Positions 50,208 through 60,066 of a stretch of DNA of 64,000 bases are shown piece after piece. Every line of letters starts with the position of its first letter. Within the stretch, counting starts at the first letter, position 1. The position numbers were made by a program, and so were the translations under genes. The notes under the pieces were generated by a model. That model was not told the DNA's origin. It saw only the letters and a list, made by a program, of their open reading frames with translations, and searched no databases. The stretch covers positions 2,356,001 to 2,420,000 of the forward strand of contig NC_013947.1 of assembly GCF_000024545.1 (NCBI RefSeq), in the 5' to 3' direction. Source of the DNA: Stackebrandtia nassauensis DSM 44728 (GTDB lineage Bacteria; Actinomycetota; Actinomycetes; Mycobacteriales; Micromonosporaceae).

Positions 50208-53200
50208 ATGCCGACGGACGAGACACCACCACCGAACGGGAGGGACGCGGACGGCGGCCCGAGATCCGGGACGGACTCCCCGGAATCTCCGTCCACATTG
50301 CCGAAAGCCCCGGCCATCTCGGCGCCCACCGGCGGCGGGGCGATCCGGGGGATCGGCGAGAAGTTCGCCGCCAACCCGGTGACCGGCACCGCCACCACCA
50401 CCGTCCCGATAGCCACCAGCCCCGGCCGCTCGGGCTTCGCTCCCAGCCTCACCCTCGGCTATGACTCCGGCGCCGGAAACGGCCCCTTCGGACTCGGCTG
50501 GCAGCTGCCGATTCCGACGATCACCCGCAAGACCGATCGGGGCCTGCCGCGATATCGTGCCGACGCTCCCGACACGTTCATCCTGTCCGGCAGCGAGGAC
50601 CTGGTCCCGCACGCGGACGGGCCGTCGCAGCGCGAACTCGACGGCCGCGGCTACACCGTGCGGCGGTACCTGCCCCGGATCGAGGGCACGTTCGCGCGCA
50701 TCGAGCAGTGGCACGACGATGCCGACGGCACCAGCCACTGGCAGGTCATCTCGCGTGACAACGTCACCTCCCGGTACGGCCGCACCCCGCACAGCCGGAT
50801 CGCCGACCCCGACGATCCGTCCCGGATCTACAGCTGGCTGCTGTGCGACAGCTTCGATCCGGTCGGCAACGCGATCCATTATGAGTACAAGTCCGAGGAC
50901 GCCGCCGGAGTCGATCTCGACAGTCCACATGAGGCCAATCGCTCGGCGGCGGCACGGCACACTCAGCGGTATCTCAAACGCATCCGTTACGGCAACACGG
51001 TTTCCCGGCTGCTCGATCCGGACCTGACCGAGACGTCCTGGCTGTTCGAGGTCGTCTTCGACTACGGCGAGCACGACGCCGAGGTCCCCACGCCCGCCGA
51101 AGCGCACCCGTGGCGATGCCGTCCCGACCCGTTCTCGCACTACCGCGCCGGTTTCGAGATCCGCGGTTACCGGCTGTGCCAGCGCATCCTGATGTTCCAC
51201 CACTTCCCGGACGCCCCCGGCGTCGGCGCCGACTGCCTGGTGCGATCCACGGACCTGGAGTACCGCCACGACCCGGTCGGCAGCTTCGTCGAGCGGCTGC
51301 ACCAGCGCGGCTACCGGCGCGACGGCGACGGCTACCGCGCCGGTTCGCTGCCACCGCTGGACTTCAGCTACAGCAGGCCGGTCATCGACGACACGCCCCG
51401 GCTGCTGCCCGAGGACAGTCTGCGCAACCTCCCCATCGGCGTCGACGGCCCGGGCTACCAGTGGGTGGACCTGGACGGCGAGGGGCTTCCGGGAATCCTG
51501 AGCTGGCACGGCGACTCGCTGTTCTACAAACCGAACCTCGGCAATGGGCGGTTCGGGCCGGTGCGCGGCCTGGCCTCCCAGCCGTCCACCGGACTGGCCA
51601 AGGACAAACAGCAGCTGCTCGACCTGGCCGGAGACGGACAGGTCGAACTGGTGGACTTCGGCGGCCCCACCCCCGGCTTCTACGAACGCGACACCGCCAC
51701 AGCGCCCGGCTGGCGCAACTTCCGGGCCTTCGCGTCACTGCCCAACCTGGACCCCAGCAACCCGAACCTGCGGTTCGTCGACCTGACCGGCGACGGGCTG
51801 GCCGACGTGCTGATCACCGAGGACGAGGTGTTCACCTGGCACGAGTCGCTGGGGGAGAACGGTTTCGCGTCCGCGCGGCGCCACCACAGCGGTGCCGACG
51901 AACGCGTCGGCCCCAGTCTCGTCTTCGACGACGGCACCGACTCGATCCACCTGGCCGACATGTCCGGCGGCGGACTGTCGGACCTGGTCCGGATCCGCAA
52001 CGGCGAGGTCTGCTACTGGCCGAGCCTCGGCTACGGCCGGTTCGGCGCCCGCGTCACCATGGACGACTCACCGTGGTTCGACGAGCCGGAGTTCTTCGAC
52101 CAGAAACGGCTTCGGCTGGCCGACATCGACGGCACCGGCGCCACCGACCTGATCTACCTGCACCGCGACGAGACCCGGATCTACCGCAACCGCAGCGGAA
52201 ACGGCTGGGAAGCACCGCAGGGCCTGGCGACGTCGTTCCCGCAGCCGCAGCACACCGCGCAGGTGACGGTCGCCGACCTGCTGGGCACCGGCACCGCGTG
52301 TCTGGTGTGGTCCTCGCCGCTGCCCGCCGACCAGGGGCGCCAGGTGTGGTACATCGACCTGCTGGCGCAGGGCAAACCGCACCTGCTGACCGGAATGGTC
52401 AACAACCTCGGCTCCGAGACGTACATCCACTATGCCCCGTCCACCAAGTTCTATCTGGACGATAACCAGGCTGGCCGACCGTGGATCACCCGGCTGCCGT
52501 TCCCGGTGCACGTGGTGGAACGGGTGGAGACCGTCGACCGCGTCAGCCACCACCGCTTCGTGTCCCGCTACGCCTACCACCACGGCTACTTCGACGGCGC
52601 CGAACGCGAGTTCCGGGGATTCGCGATGGTCGAGCAATGGGACACCGAAGCCTTCGCGGCCCTCAGCGGCCCCGACGCCGACATCACCAACGCGGACGAG
52701 TACGGCTACGTCCCGGCCACCCGCACCAAGACCTGGTTCCACACCGGATCGTTCGAGGAGGCCGGACGGATCTCCCGGCAGCTGGCCGGGGAGTACTACG
52801 GACGCGACGAACAGCTGCTGCTGCCCGACACGGTGCTGCCGGAACAGGAGCTGACCGACGAGGAACTGCGGCAGGCGCATCGCGCGCTCAAGGGCCTGAC
52901 ACTGCGGCAGGAGCTGTACGCCGAGGACGGCAACGCCGAAGCGGACCGTCCGTATCAGGTCTCCGAACAGAACTACACGCTCCACATGCGCCAGACCGCC
53001 GCCCGGGGGCAGTACGCGGTGTTCACCGTGAACCCACGCGAGACCATCACCGCCCACTATGAACGCGAATGCGACGAACCCAGGGTCGCGCACGAGATCG
53101 TGCTGGCCACCGACGACTTCGACAACATCCTCACCGCCGTGTCGATCGCCTACGGCCGTCGACAGGCCGACCCGGAACTGACCGAGGACGACGCGTGGCG

Positions 53201-56200
53201 GCAGCGCCATTCGCAACTGGCGCTGACCGTCAACCAGTACACCAACGCCGTCGCCGGGCCCCACGACTACCGCGCGCCGCTGCTGTGGCAGCGCCGCGTC
53301 TACGAACTTCTCGGCCTGGTTTCCTTGCCAGGCAACCGGTTCGCGTTCGACACGCTCGCCGCCGCCGTCGACGGGGGATCATCACGCCGCATGATCGCGC
53401 AGTCCCGCACCCGCTACCGACGCGACGACCTGTCCGGACCGCTGCCGTGGGGCGAACTGGAATCGTTGGCGCTGCCGCTGGACGACTACCGCAAGGCGTT
53501 CACGCCGGGGCTGCTGTCCGAACTGTACGGCGACCGTGTGGACGCGCAGCTGCTCACCGACAACCGGTACCTGCGACTGGACGAGGACGACGGCTGGTGG
53601 CTCGGCAACGGCAGGGTCCGGTATTCACCGGCCGGGCAGGACGAGCCCGCCCAGGAACTGGCCGCCGCGCGGGCGCACTTCTTCCTGCCGCGCCGATTCG
53701 CCGACCCGTTCGGCGCCGAGACCCTTGTGGACTACGATCCCGCCGACCTGGAACCCACCACCATCGTCGACGCCGTGGGCAACAGCACCACCGCCGAATA
53801 CGACTTCCGGGTGCTGGAACCGATACTGGTCACCGACCCCAACGGCAACCGCACCGCCACCGTCCACGACGCACTCGGCCTGGTGACGGGCACCGCCCTG
53901 ATGGGCAAGCAGGGCGAACAACTGGGCGACCTCCTGGACGGCTTCGACCCCGACCTGCCACCGGAACGCGTCGCCGCATACCTGGCCGACCCGCTCGCCG
54001 ACCCACACGCGCTGCTGGGCAACGCCACCACCCGGCTGGTCTACGACCAGTTCGCCTATCTGCGGACTCAACAACTGCCGCAACCGCAGCCCGCCGTGGC
54101 CGCGACACTGGCCCGCGAGACCCACGCGTCGGCACTGGCCGAAGGCGAGGTCACCAGGCTGCAACTGTCGTTCACCTACACCGACGGCTTCCAGCGCGAG
54201 ATCCAGCGAAAAGTACAGGCCGAACCGGGAAGCGACGGCGCGCCGCGCTGGGCGGGAACCGGATGGACGGTGTTCAACAACAAGGGAATGCCGATCCGCG
54301 AATACGAACCGTTCTTCGCGACGACCCACGCCTTCGAGTTCGCCCGCGCCGTCGGGGTCGGCACCGTCATGTTCTACGACCCCTTGGGCCGCAAGGTGGC
54401 CGTGCTGCACCCGGACGGGAGCTGGGAGAAGGTCGACTTCGACCCGTGGCGGCAGACCACATGGGACGTCAACGACACGGTGCTGCTCGACCCCCGCACC
54501 GACCCGCACGTCGGCGGCTATCTGACGCCCTACCTGGACACGCTTCCCGACTGGCGCACCTGGTACCGGCGGCGATCCGAGGGCGACCTCGGCCCGACCG
54601 AACAGGCCGCGGCATCGGCAGCGGCCGTCCACTCCGGAACCCCGGCGCGGATCTGGCTGGACTCCAGCGGCCGTCCCTTCCTGACCGAACTCCACAACCG
54701 GTTCGAACGCGACGGTGCCGTCGAGGAGGAGCGGTACCGCACCCGCAGCCTGCTGGACTTCCAGGGCAATGAGCGTGAGGTCGTGGACGCCTTGGGCCGC
54801 ACCACCATGCGGTACTCCTACGACCTGATGGACAACCGGGTCGGTCAACAGAGCATGGAGGCGGGGGACCGGCTGGCCTTCAACGACGCCACCGGGAAAC
54901 CGGTGCGGATGTGGAACAGCCGCGGCGCCCGGTTCCGGTTCGAGTACGACGAGCTGCGGCGACTGGTGCGGGTCCACGTCCGCGACCGGGAAGACGGACC
55001 GGAGTCGCTTCAGGAACGCCTCGAATACGGCGAAGACCAACCCGACCCCGCCGAGCGAAACCTCCGCGACCGGGTTTTCCGGCACTTCGACGCCGCCGGA
55101 ATCGCGACCAGCGACGCCTATGACTTCAAGGGCAACCTGTTGTCCGCGACCCGGCAGCTGACCGACCAGTACCGCGGCGACCCCGACTGGTCGGCGGACG
55201 TGCCGCTGTCAGAACCGTTGTACACCAACGCAACCCAGTTCGACGCCTTGAACCGTCCCACCGCGATGACCGCTCCCGACCACAGTGTCATCAGCCTCGA
55301 GTACAACGAGGCGAACCTGCCGGACTCCATGTCGGCCCGGCTGAGCGGCGGCCAGACCGTCACCCCGCTGGTCACCGGCATCGACTACGACGCCCGGGGA
55401 CACCGCACGTCGATCCGCTACGGCAACGGCTCCCGCACCGAATACACCTACGACCCGGAGAACTTCCGGCTCAGGCGGTTGCGCACGACGCGCGGCGACA
55501 CCGCGCTGCAAGACCTGCGCTACACCTACGACCCGAGCGGAAACATCACTCACATCGCCGACGAGGCCCAGCAGGCGGTGTTCTTCCGCAACCAGCGGGT
55601 GTCGGCCAGCAGCGACTACCGCTACGACGCGATGTACCGGCTCATCGAAGCCACCGGCCGGGAACACCTGGGCCAGAACGGAAAACCGTCCGACCCCCAC
55701 GACACGTCACGGTCGCGACTGGCCCACCCCAACGACGGCCAGGCCATGGGCCGCTACCGGCAGCGGTACCGCTACGACGCCGTGGGCAACCTCCTGTCGA
55801 TGGCGCACAACGGCTCCGGTTCCGCCGACTGGACCCGCCGCTACGTATACCTGGAACCGAGCCTGCTGCAACCCGAGCGGTCGAGCAATCGACTGTCCGG
55901 CACCACCGACGCGTCGGACGCGCCGCTGCACCGGTTCGGCTACGACGGCCACGGCAACATCACCGGCATGCCCGAGCTGCCGTTCATGGACTGGGACGCC
56001 AGCGACCGGTTGTCGGCCGTGTCCCGGCAGCCCGACCCGGCACCCGACACCGCCGAACTCACCTACTACCGCTACGACGCCACCGGTGGACGGGTACGAA
56101 AAGTCACCCGCCGAGGCGGCCGGACCGTCGCCGAACGCATCTACATCGGAGTATTCGAGGTGTACCGGGAGTTCGGCGACGACGGACAGCGAACCCTCGA

Positions 56201-57647
56201 ACGCCAGACCCTGCACCTGCTCGACGGCGACCAGCGCGTGGCGCTGGCCGAGACCCGCACCGAGGGCACCGACGACGCCCCCGAGCGGCTGCTGCGGTTC
56301 CCGCTGGCCAACCACCTCAACTCCGCCACCCTGGAGCTCGACGACGCGGCCCGGATCATCTCCTATGAGGAGTACTACCCCTACGGCGGCACCTCGTTCC
56401 AGTCGGTGCGCAGCCAAGCCGAAACCCCCAAGCGGTACCGCTTCAGCGGCAAGGAACGCGACACCGAGACCGGCTTCTACTACTTCGGAGCCCGCTACTA
56501 CGCGCCGTGGCTGGCCCGGTGGATCAGCTGCGACCCGCAGATCGCCGACTTCGCCGCCATCACCGGCAGCGCCGACGAATCCCAGACCGACGCGGACCCC
56601 AGTCCTCCCGTGACCGGCGGCGCGGTGAGCCTGTACGAGGCCATGGGCGGAAACCCGGTCGTCATGACCGACCCGGACGGCCGTCAGATCACCGCGTACG
56701 AACGCTATCTCGACAAGCAGTTCTCCACCGTCGAAGGCGCGGAGAGCTTCTTCAAAGCCTGGGGCATCGGGAACACCCTGCCCGCCCAGGCACCGAAGAC
56801 GTCCGGCTCGGCAACCTCCGCGGCCCCCGCCAAACCCACCGACACCCGGTACCGCATCGAACTGCTCATCGGCGGTCCGTACAAGAAGGACGGCAAGGAC
56901 CACCCCTACGGCCATGCCGCGGTACGCGTCGTGACCCCGGACGCCGACACCACGTACGACTTCGGTCGCTACGGCAAGACCTGGGGAACCGGAGGCTCCG
57001 AAGGGGAGGGAATGCTCAACGTGTGGACGAACTTCGCCGCCTACATCGCCAGCGAGAACTCCTACGGCCGTGAGACCACCGGCTTCAGCTTCGTCGTGAC
57101 CCCGGAACAGGCCGCCGCCGTCACCAGCTTCTTCTCGGCCCTGACCAAGGGCCTCAAACCGAAACTCACCGAGAAGAACATGACCCGGTTCCGGCTCAGC
57201 TCCGACTACCACGCGCTGACCTGCAACTGCACCACGATCTCGCTGGACGCGCTGGAGAAGGCGTTCCCCGGCTTCCAGTCCAAGGCGTCGTCGTTCAACA
57301 CCGGTCGCGGCCTCGACGGCACCGACAAGCTCGCCGTCAACTTCGCCGGTTGGCCCAAGCACCTGTTCATGCCCGCCGACGCGAAGGCGTACCTGCAGAG
57401 CACCGAGTTCAGCGCCCTGCTGGCCCAATGGGGTCTCGCCGACCCGACGGTCAACAGCTACAAGACCGGGAAGGAACTGCCCGCCACGGCGCTGCCACCG
57501 GCCAAGGCACCCGCCACCAGCACCGCCAAACCACCCTCGACACCACCCAAGACGCCACGCAAACAGCCGCAGTCGCCCAGCCGACCCTCGCAGGGCCCCA
57601 GCAAACCGCTGCGCATACCCAAGTGGCTGCGCAAACTGGCCCGTTGA
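50208..57647 (+). CDS. Tc-toxin-like SpvB/TcdB/RHS fusion protein with a papain-like C-terminal cargo
   Basis: A 2,479-residue protein with no signal peptide. By order: Pro/Ser-rich start; SpvB domain (about 40-330; IRGIGEKFAANPVTGTATTT and YDSGAGNGPFGLGWQLPIP); FG-GAP/VCBS-like repeats (about 415-665; VDLDGEGLPGILSW, VDLTGDGLADVL, LADIDGTGATDL); TcdB middle region (about 670-1000); RHS/YD repeats (about 1175-2100); RHS-associated core ending ETGFYYFGARYYAPWLARW and SLYEAMGGNPVVMTDPDG near residue 2155. So TcB and TcC are fused in one chain forming the cocoon that encloses a cargo. The cargo (2157-2479) has YGHAAVR (His2236) and LTCNCTTIS (Cys2339, Cys2341), the order of a permuted papain-like fold, and a basic Pro-rich tail. 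No TcA gene is in the window. Confidence 0.9.
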   Translation: MPTDETPPPNGRDADGGPRSGTDSPESPSTLPKAPAISAPTGGGAIRGIGEKFAANPVTGTATTTVPIATSPGRSGFAPSLTLGYDSGAGNGPFGLGWQLPIPTITRKTDRGLPRYRADAPDTFILSGSEDLVPHADGPSQRELDGRGYTVRRYLPRIEGTFARIEQWHDDADGTSHWQVISRDNVTSRYGRTPHSRIADPDDPSRIYSWLLCDSFDPVGNAIHYEYKSEDAAGVDLDSPHEANRSAAARHTQRYLKRIRYGNTVSRLLDPDLTETSWLFEVVFDYGEHDAEVPTPAEAHPWRCRPDPFSHYRAGFEIRGYRLCQRILMFHHFPDAPGVGADCLVRSTDLEYRHDPVGSFVERLHQRGYRRDGDGYRAGSLPPLDFSYSRPVIDDTPRLLPEDSLRNLPIGVDGPGYQWVDLDGEGLPGILSWHGDSLFYKPNLGNGRFGPVRGLASQPSTGLAKDKQQLLDLAGDGQVELVDFGGPTPGFYERDTATAPGWRNFRAFASLPNLDPSNPNLRFVDLTGDGLADVLITEDEVFTWHESLGENGFASARRHHSGADERVGPSLVFDDGTDSIHLADMSGGGLSDLVRIRNGEVCYWPSLGYGRFGARVTMDDSPWFDEPEFFDQKRLRLADIDGTGATDLIYLHRDETRIYRNRSGNGWEAPQGLATSFPQPQHTAQVTVADLLGTGTACLVWSSPLPADQGRQVWYIDLLAQGKPHLLTGMVNNLGSETYIHYAPSTKFYLDDNQAGRPWITRLPFPVHVVERVETVDRVSHHRFVSRYAYHHGYFDGAEREFRGFAMVEQWDTEAFAALSGPDADITNADEYGYVPATRTKTWFHTGSFEEAGRISRQLAGEYYGRDEQLLLPDTVLPEQELTDEELRQAHRALKGLTLRQELYAEDGNAEADRPYQVSEQNYTLHMRQTAARGQYAVFTVNPRETITAHYERECDEPRVAHEIVLATDDFDNILTAVSIAYGRRQADPELTEDDAWRQRHSQLALTVNQYTNAVAGPHDYRAPLLWQRRVYELLGLVSLPGNRFAFDTLAAAVDGGSSRRMIAQSRTRYRRDDLSGPLPWGELESLALPLDDYRKAFTPGLLSELYGDRVDAQLLTDNRYLRLDEDDGWWLGNGRVRYSPAGQDEPAQELAAARAHFFLPRRFADPFGAETLVDYDPADLEPTTIVDAVGNSTTAEYDFRVLEPILVTDPNGNRTATVHDALGLVTGTALMGKQGEQLGDLLDGFDPDLPPERVAAYLADPLADPHALLGNATTRLVYDQFAYLRTQQLPQPQPAVAATLARETHASALAEGEVTRLQLSFTYTDGFQREIQRKVQAEPGSDGAPRWAGTGWTVFNNKGMPIREYEPFFATTHAFEFARAVGVGTVMFYDPLGRKVAVLHPDGSWEKVDFDPWRQTTWDVNDTVLLDPRTDPHVGGYLTPYLDTLPDWRTWYRRRSEGDLGPTEQAAASAAAVHSGTPARIWLDSSGRPFLTELHNRFERDGAVEEERYRTRSLLDFQGNEREVVDALGRTTMRYSYDLMDNRVGQQSMEAGDRLAFNDATGKPVRMWNSRGARFRFEYDELRRLVRVHVRDREDGPESLQERLEYGEDQPDPAERNLRDRVFRHFDAAGIATSDAYDFKGNLLSATRQLTDQYRGDPDWSADVPLSEPLYTNATQFDALNRPTAMTAPDHSVISLEYNEANLPDSMSARLSGGQTVTPLVTGIDYDARGHRTSIRYGNGSRTEYTYDPENFRLRRLRTTRGDTALQDLRYTYDPSGNITHIADEAQQAVFFRNQRVSASSDYRYDAMYRLIEATGREHLGQNGKPSDPHDTSRSRLAHPNDGQAMGRYRQRYRYDAVGNLLSMAHNGSGSADWTRRYVYLEPSLLQPERSSNRLSGTTDASDAPLHRFGYDGHGNITGMPELPFMDWDASDRLSAVSRQPDPAPDTAELTYYRYDATGGRVRKVTRRGGRTVAERIYIGVFEVYREFGDDGQRTLERQTLHLLDGDQRVALAETRTEGTDDAPERLLRFPLANHLNSATLELDDAARIISYEEYYPYGGTSFQSVRSQAETPKRYRFSGKERDTETGFYYFGARYYAPWLARWISCDPQIADFAAITGSADESQTDADPSPPVTGGAVSLYEAMGGNPVVMTDPDGRQITAYERYLDKQFSTVEGAESFFKAWGIGNTLPAQAPKTSGSATSAAPAKPTDTRYRIELLIGGPYKKDGKDHPYGHAAVRVVTPDADTTYDFGRYGKTWGTGGSEGEGMLNVWTNFAAYIASENSYGRETTGFSFVVTPEQAAAVTSFFSALTKGLKPKLTEKNMTRFRLSSDYHALTCNCTTISLDALEKAFPGFQSKASSFNTGRGLDGTDKLAVNFAGWPKHLFMPADAKAYLQSTEFSALLAQWGLADPTVNSYKTGKELPATALPPAKAPATSTAKPPSTPPKTPRKQPQSPSRPSQGPSKPLRIPKWLRKLAR

Positions 57648-57656
57648 GGTCGCGGC

Positions 57657-58253
57657 CTAGACCTCGCGTCCCAGCCAGGCCGCCAGCCGGTCGGCCGGGG
57701 AGGCGTTGGCGGGAGCCGGTTTCACGGTGTCGATGATCGACGGCGTGCGCGCCGGTTCCCCGAACTCGGCGAAGGCCGTCTTCCAGCTGCGGGTGGCGGC
57801 CTCGGCCAGGTCCGGCACCAGGTCGGTGGACTCGCCCAGGGCACGGGCGAGATCCCAGCTGTGGGCGATGAGTTCGTTGAGGACGTGCTGTATCACCACC
57901 GCGCCGGGCTGTTCGCCGATCGGCGTCGGCATGACCTCGGTGAGGAAACCCGGCCGCCGGAACGCGGCCCGGGCCCGCGCCGACCACTTCACGAACGCCG
58001 CCGACGAATCCGGATAGGTCCGCTGCTCGAACGGCGGAACTGTCTCGCGCTCGGCGACGATGGCGTAGCGCTCGTTGATGAAAGCGAAGTGGCACAACAG
58101 TTGCCCGACGTTCCACTCCCGGCACGGGGTCGGGTTGTCATATCTGCCGCCCGCCGCCCGGAACAGTCCCCTGTCCATGGTGATGACACGGTCGTAGGCG
58201 CTGAGCAGGTCGGGGACGGTCACGAATCGGTCCACGAAATCCGGCTTCGTCAT
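57657..58253 (-). CDS. TIGR03086-type DinB-like metal-binding protein
   Basis: A 198-residue protein of the mycothiol-dependent maleylpyruvate isomerase N-terminal (DinB) superfamily. It shows NPTPCREWNVGQLLCHFAFI with the first metal His, and the third-helix pair VLNELIAHSWDLARALG with its His, the usual three-His arrangement on a four-helix bundle. Many members need mycothiol or other small thiols. The substrate is unknown. The ATG at 58253 is taken as start; GTG at 58262 is also possible. It converges on the large toxin-like gene with 9 bases between stops. Confidence 0.88.
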   Translation of the reverse strand: MTKPDFVDRFVTVPDLLSAYDRVITMDRGLFRAAGGRYDNPTPCREWNVGQLLCHFAFINERYAIVAERETVPPFEQRTYPDSSAAFVKWSARARAAFRRPGFLTEVMPTPIGEQPGAVVIQHVLNELIAHSWDLARALGESTDLVPDLAEAATRSWKTAFAEFGEPARTPSIIDTVKPAPANASPADRLAAWLGREV

Positions 58254-58427
58254 GCGGACCACCCTGGCACAACCCCCGGCCCGCTGTCAGTGCGACGTCG
58301 GTGAAGATCGCATCCGGGCCCGATCTCGTCGGACACACCGGCAACCCCGCCGTCCGATCCTGCGTCTTGATTACCAGTTCTGAAACCCCGGAGACCTCAC
58401 TTGGAGCATTTTGTGGAAGGAAGCGCG

Positions 58428-59000
58428 ATGACCGAACCGCTGCTCGCCTCGCGCGACGCGGATCCACCCTCGGCTTCGGTCGCGGCGCGGGCCCAGGAGT
58501 TCGAGTCGTTCGTCCGCGACCGCAGCACCGCGCTGCTGCGGACGGCGTACCTGCTCACCGGTGACCCGCACCTGGCCGAAGACCTGGTGCAGTCCGCCCT
58601 GGCCCGGACCCACGGCGCCTGGAAGCGACTGCACGAGACGGGCAACGCCGAGGCGTACACCCGCAAGGTCATGTACCACCTGCAGGTCAGCTGGTGGCGC
58701 AAACGCAGGGTCGCCGAATCGCTGTCGGAGGTGGTGCCCGACCAGTTCGTCGCCGACGACACCAACTCGCTGACGGCGTTGCGCCTGACCCTGCACCAGG
58801 CGCTGCTGCGGCTGACCGCCAAGCAGCGCGCCGTGATCGTGCTGCGGTTCTTCGAGGACCGGACCGTCTCCGAGACGGCCGACATCCTCAACTGTGCGAT
58901 CGGGACGGTCAAGAGCCAGACGGCCAAGGGGCTGGCCCGGCTTCGCACCATCGCACCCGACCTGAACGTTCTGTACACAGAGGAGGGAGAGCTGCGATGA
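58428..59000 (+). CDS. SigE-family (ECF-type) RNA polymerase sigma factor
   Basis: A 190-residue sigma factor. Region 2 is at about 25-90 (FVRDRSTALLRTAYLLTGDPHLAEDLVQSALARTHG) and region 4 at about 120-180 (LLRLTAKQRAVIVLRFFEDRTVSETADILN, with CAIGTVKSQTAKGLARL as recognition helix). The TAYLLTGD and EDLVQSAL motifs are those of the actinobacterial SigE family (TIGR02983). The ATG at 58428 has GGAAGGAAG; the longer frame from 58401 (TTG) is not preferred. Its stop overlaps the start of a membrane-anchored protein that is probably its anti-sigma partner. Confidence 0.93.
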   Translation: MTEPLLASRDADPPSASVAARAQEFESFVRDRSTALLRTAYLLTGDPHLAEDLVQSALARTHGAWKRLHETGNAEAYTRKVMYHLQVSWWRKRRVAESLSEVVPDQFVADDTNSLTALRLTLHQALLRLTAKQRAVIVLRFFEDRTVSETADILNCAIGTVKSQTAKGLARLRTIAPDLNVLYTEEGELR

Positions 59001-60043
59001 ACAACGAGTTTCGCGAGCACCTCACCGAACTCGCCAACAAGATGAACGGAATCGACATGTACGACAACGTGCTGACGGCGTCCCGCAAACGCACGATCCG
59101 GCGAACCGTCCTGGCCGCCGGTGCGGCCGTGGTGATGGTCGGCGGGCTCGTCGGCGTCGGACTCACGGTACTGCCGAGCGCGGACGCCGAGCCGCCGCCG
59201 GGCGACGACAAGAAGGGCGAACAGTCGCAAGGCATCCCGGGGCAGCTGTACTACCCCGACGACGACGGGAACTACACGATCGTGGAAGACGGCGAGAACG
59301 TCGGCAACCCCTGGGCGAAGGACTCCACGATCTCCCACGACGGCAAGATGGCGGCCTGGCTGGAGGAGTCCAGCGGCTTCCTCATCGCGGACGACGCGGA
59401 AGGCACCGTCTACGGCCAGTTCCCGCCCGGCAAGAAGGATCTGGGGGTCGACAACCCGTGCGTCCGGCCCACCTGGTCGCCGATCGACGACCAGCTGCTG
59501 TACGCCGTCGAGATCGACGGCGACGCGACCAAGCTCCAGATCCAGATCCGGGACGTCTCCACCAGTGAACTGACGGCCAGCTTCCCCGCCGACGGCGCCT
59601 GCAACTTCAGGTGGGCCGCGGACGGCACCGGGCTGGTGGCGCAGAAGGGCTACCAGGGCGACATGGTCGCGATGGACGTCGACGGCTCGGGACGGAACGA
59701 GTTCAGCGTCGAGAGCCAGGGCGCGGAGGTCTCGCTGTTCAGCGTCTCGGCGGGCACCAAGGAGATCTGTGTGGCACAGGGTTTCCAGCACAGCGACGAC
59801 GAACCGTACTCGCGAACCTGCAACACCACGGTCGATCCCGAGACCGGGCAGGTCGGCGGCTCCGTCTCCGGCGGCGGAGGTGTCGACGCGGTGCACTACA
59901 CCGCCGACGGAAACACCCTGATCCGCAAGAGCACCGAGAACGGCATGAGCGTCACCCTCTACGACGCGAAGCGCGGAGTGCTCGCCGAGTACAAGGAACC
60001 CGAGGAGTACGCCGACTACCGGCTGGCGCAGTACCTGCCGTAA
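58997..60043 (+). CDS. Membrane-anchored propeller-like protein, probable partner of the sigma factor
   Basis: A 348-residue protein. A cytoplasmic N-terminus of about 35 residues (MNNEFREHLTELANKMNGID, then SRKRTIRR) precedes one membrane span (about 37-61) and a large extracytoplasmic domain of about 285 residues. That part looks like a WD40/TolB-like propeller by its repeats such as STISHDGKMAAWLEE, VRPTWSPIDDQLLYAVE and FRWAADGTGLVAQ. Genes with this layout downstream of SigE-family sigma factors often act as anti-sigma factors or sensors; the N-terminus is short and lacks a zinc motif. It starts at ATG 58997 overlapping the sigma stop (ATGA). Confidence 0.8.
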   Translation: MNNEFREHLTELANKMNGIDMYDNVLTASRKRTIRRTVLAAGAAVVMVGGLVGVGLTVLPSADAEPPPGDDKKGEQSQGIPGQLYYPDDDGNYTIVEDGENVGNPWAKDSTISHDGKMAAWLEESSGFLIADDAEGTVYGQFPPGKKDLGVDNPCVRPTWSPIDDQLLYAVEIDGDATKLQIQIRDVSTSELTASFPADGACNFRWAADGTGLVAQKGYQGDMVAMDVDGSGRNEFSVESQGAEVSLFSVSAGTKEICVAQGFQHSDDEPYSRTCNTTVDPETGQVGGSVSGGGGVDAVHYTADGNTLIRKSTENGMSVTLYDAKRGVLAEYKEPEEYADYRLAQYLP

Positions 60044-60066
60044 CCGCGACCGACCATTGACGACAA

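Noticed and set aside
55707-57428. 573-codon minus-strand frame inside the RHS gene
   Set aside because: Gly/Val-rich shadow in the opposite strand of repeats and cargo; no independent start signal. Considered as an antisense immunity gene and rejected.
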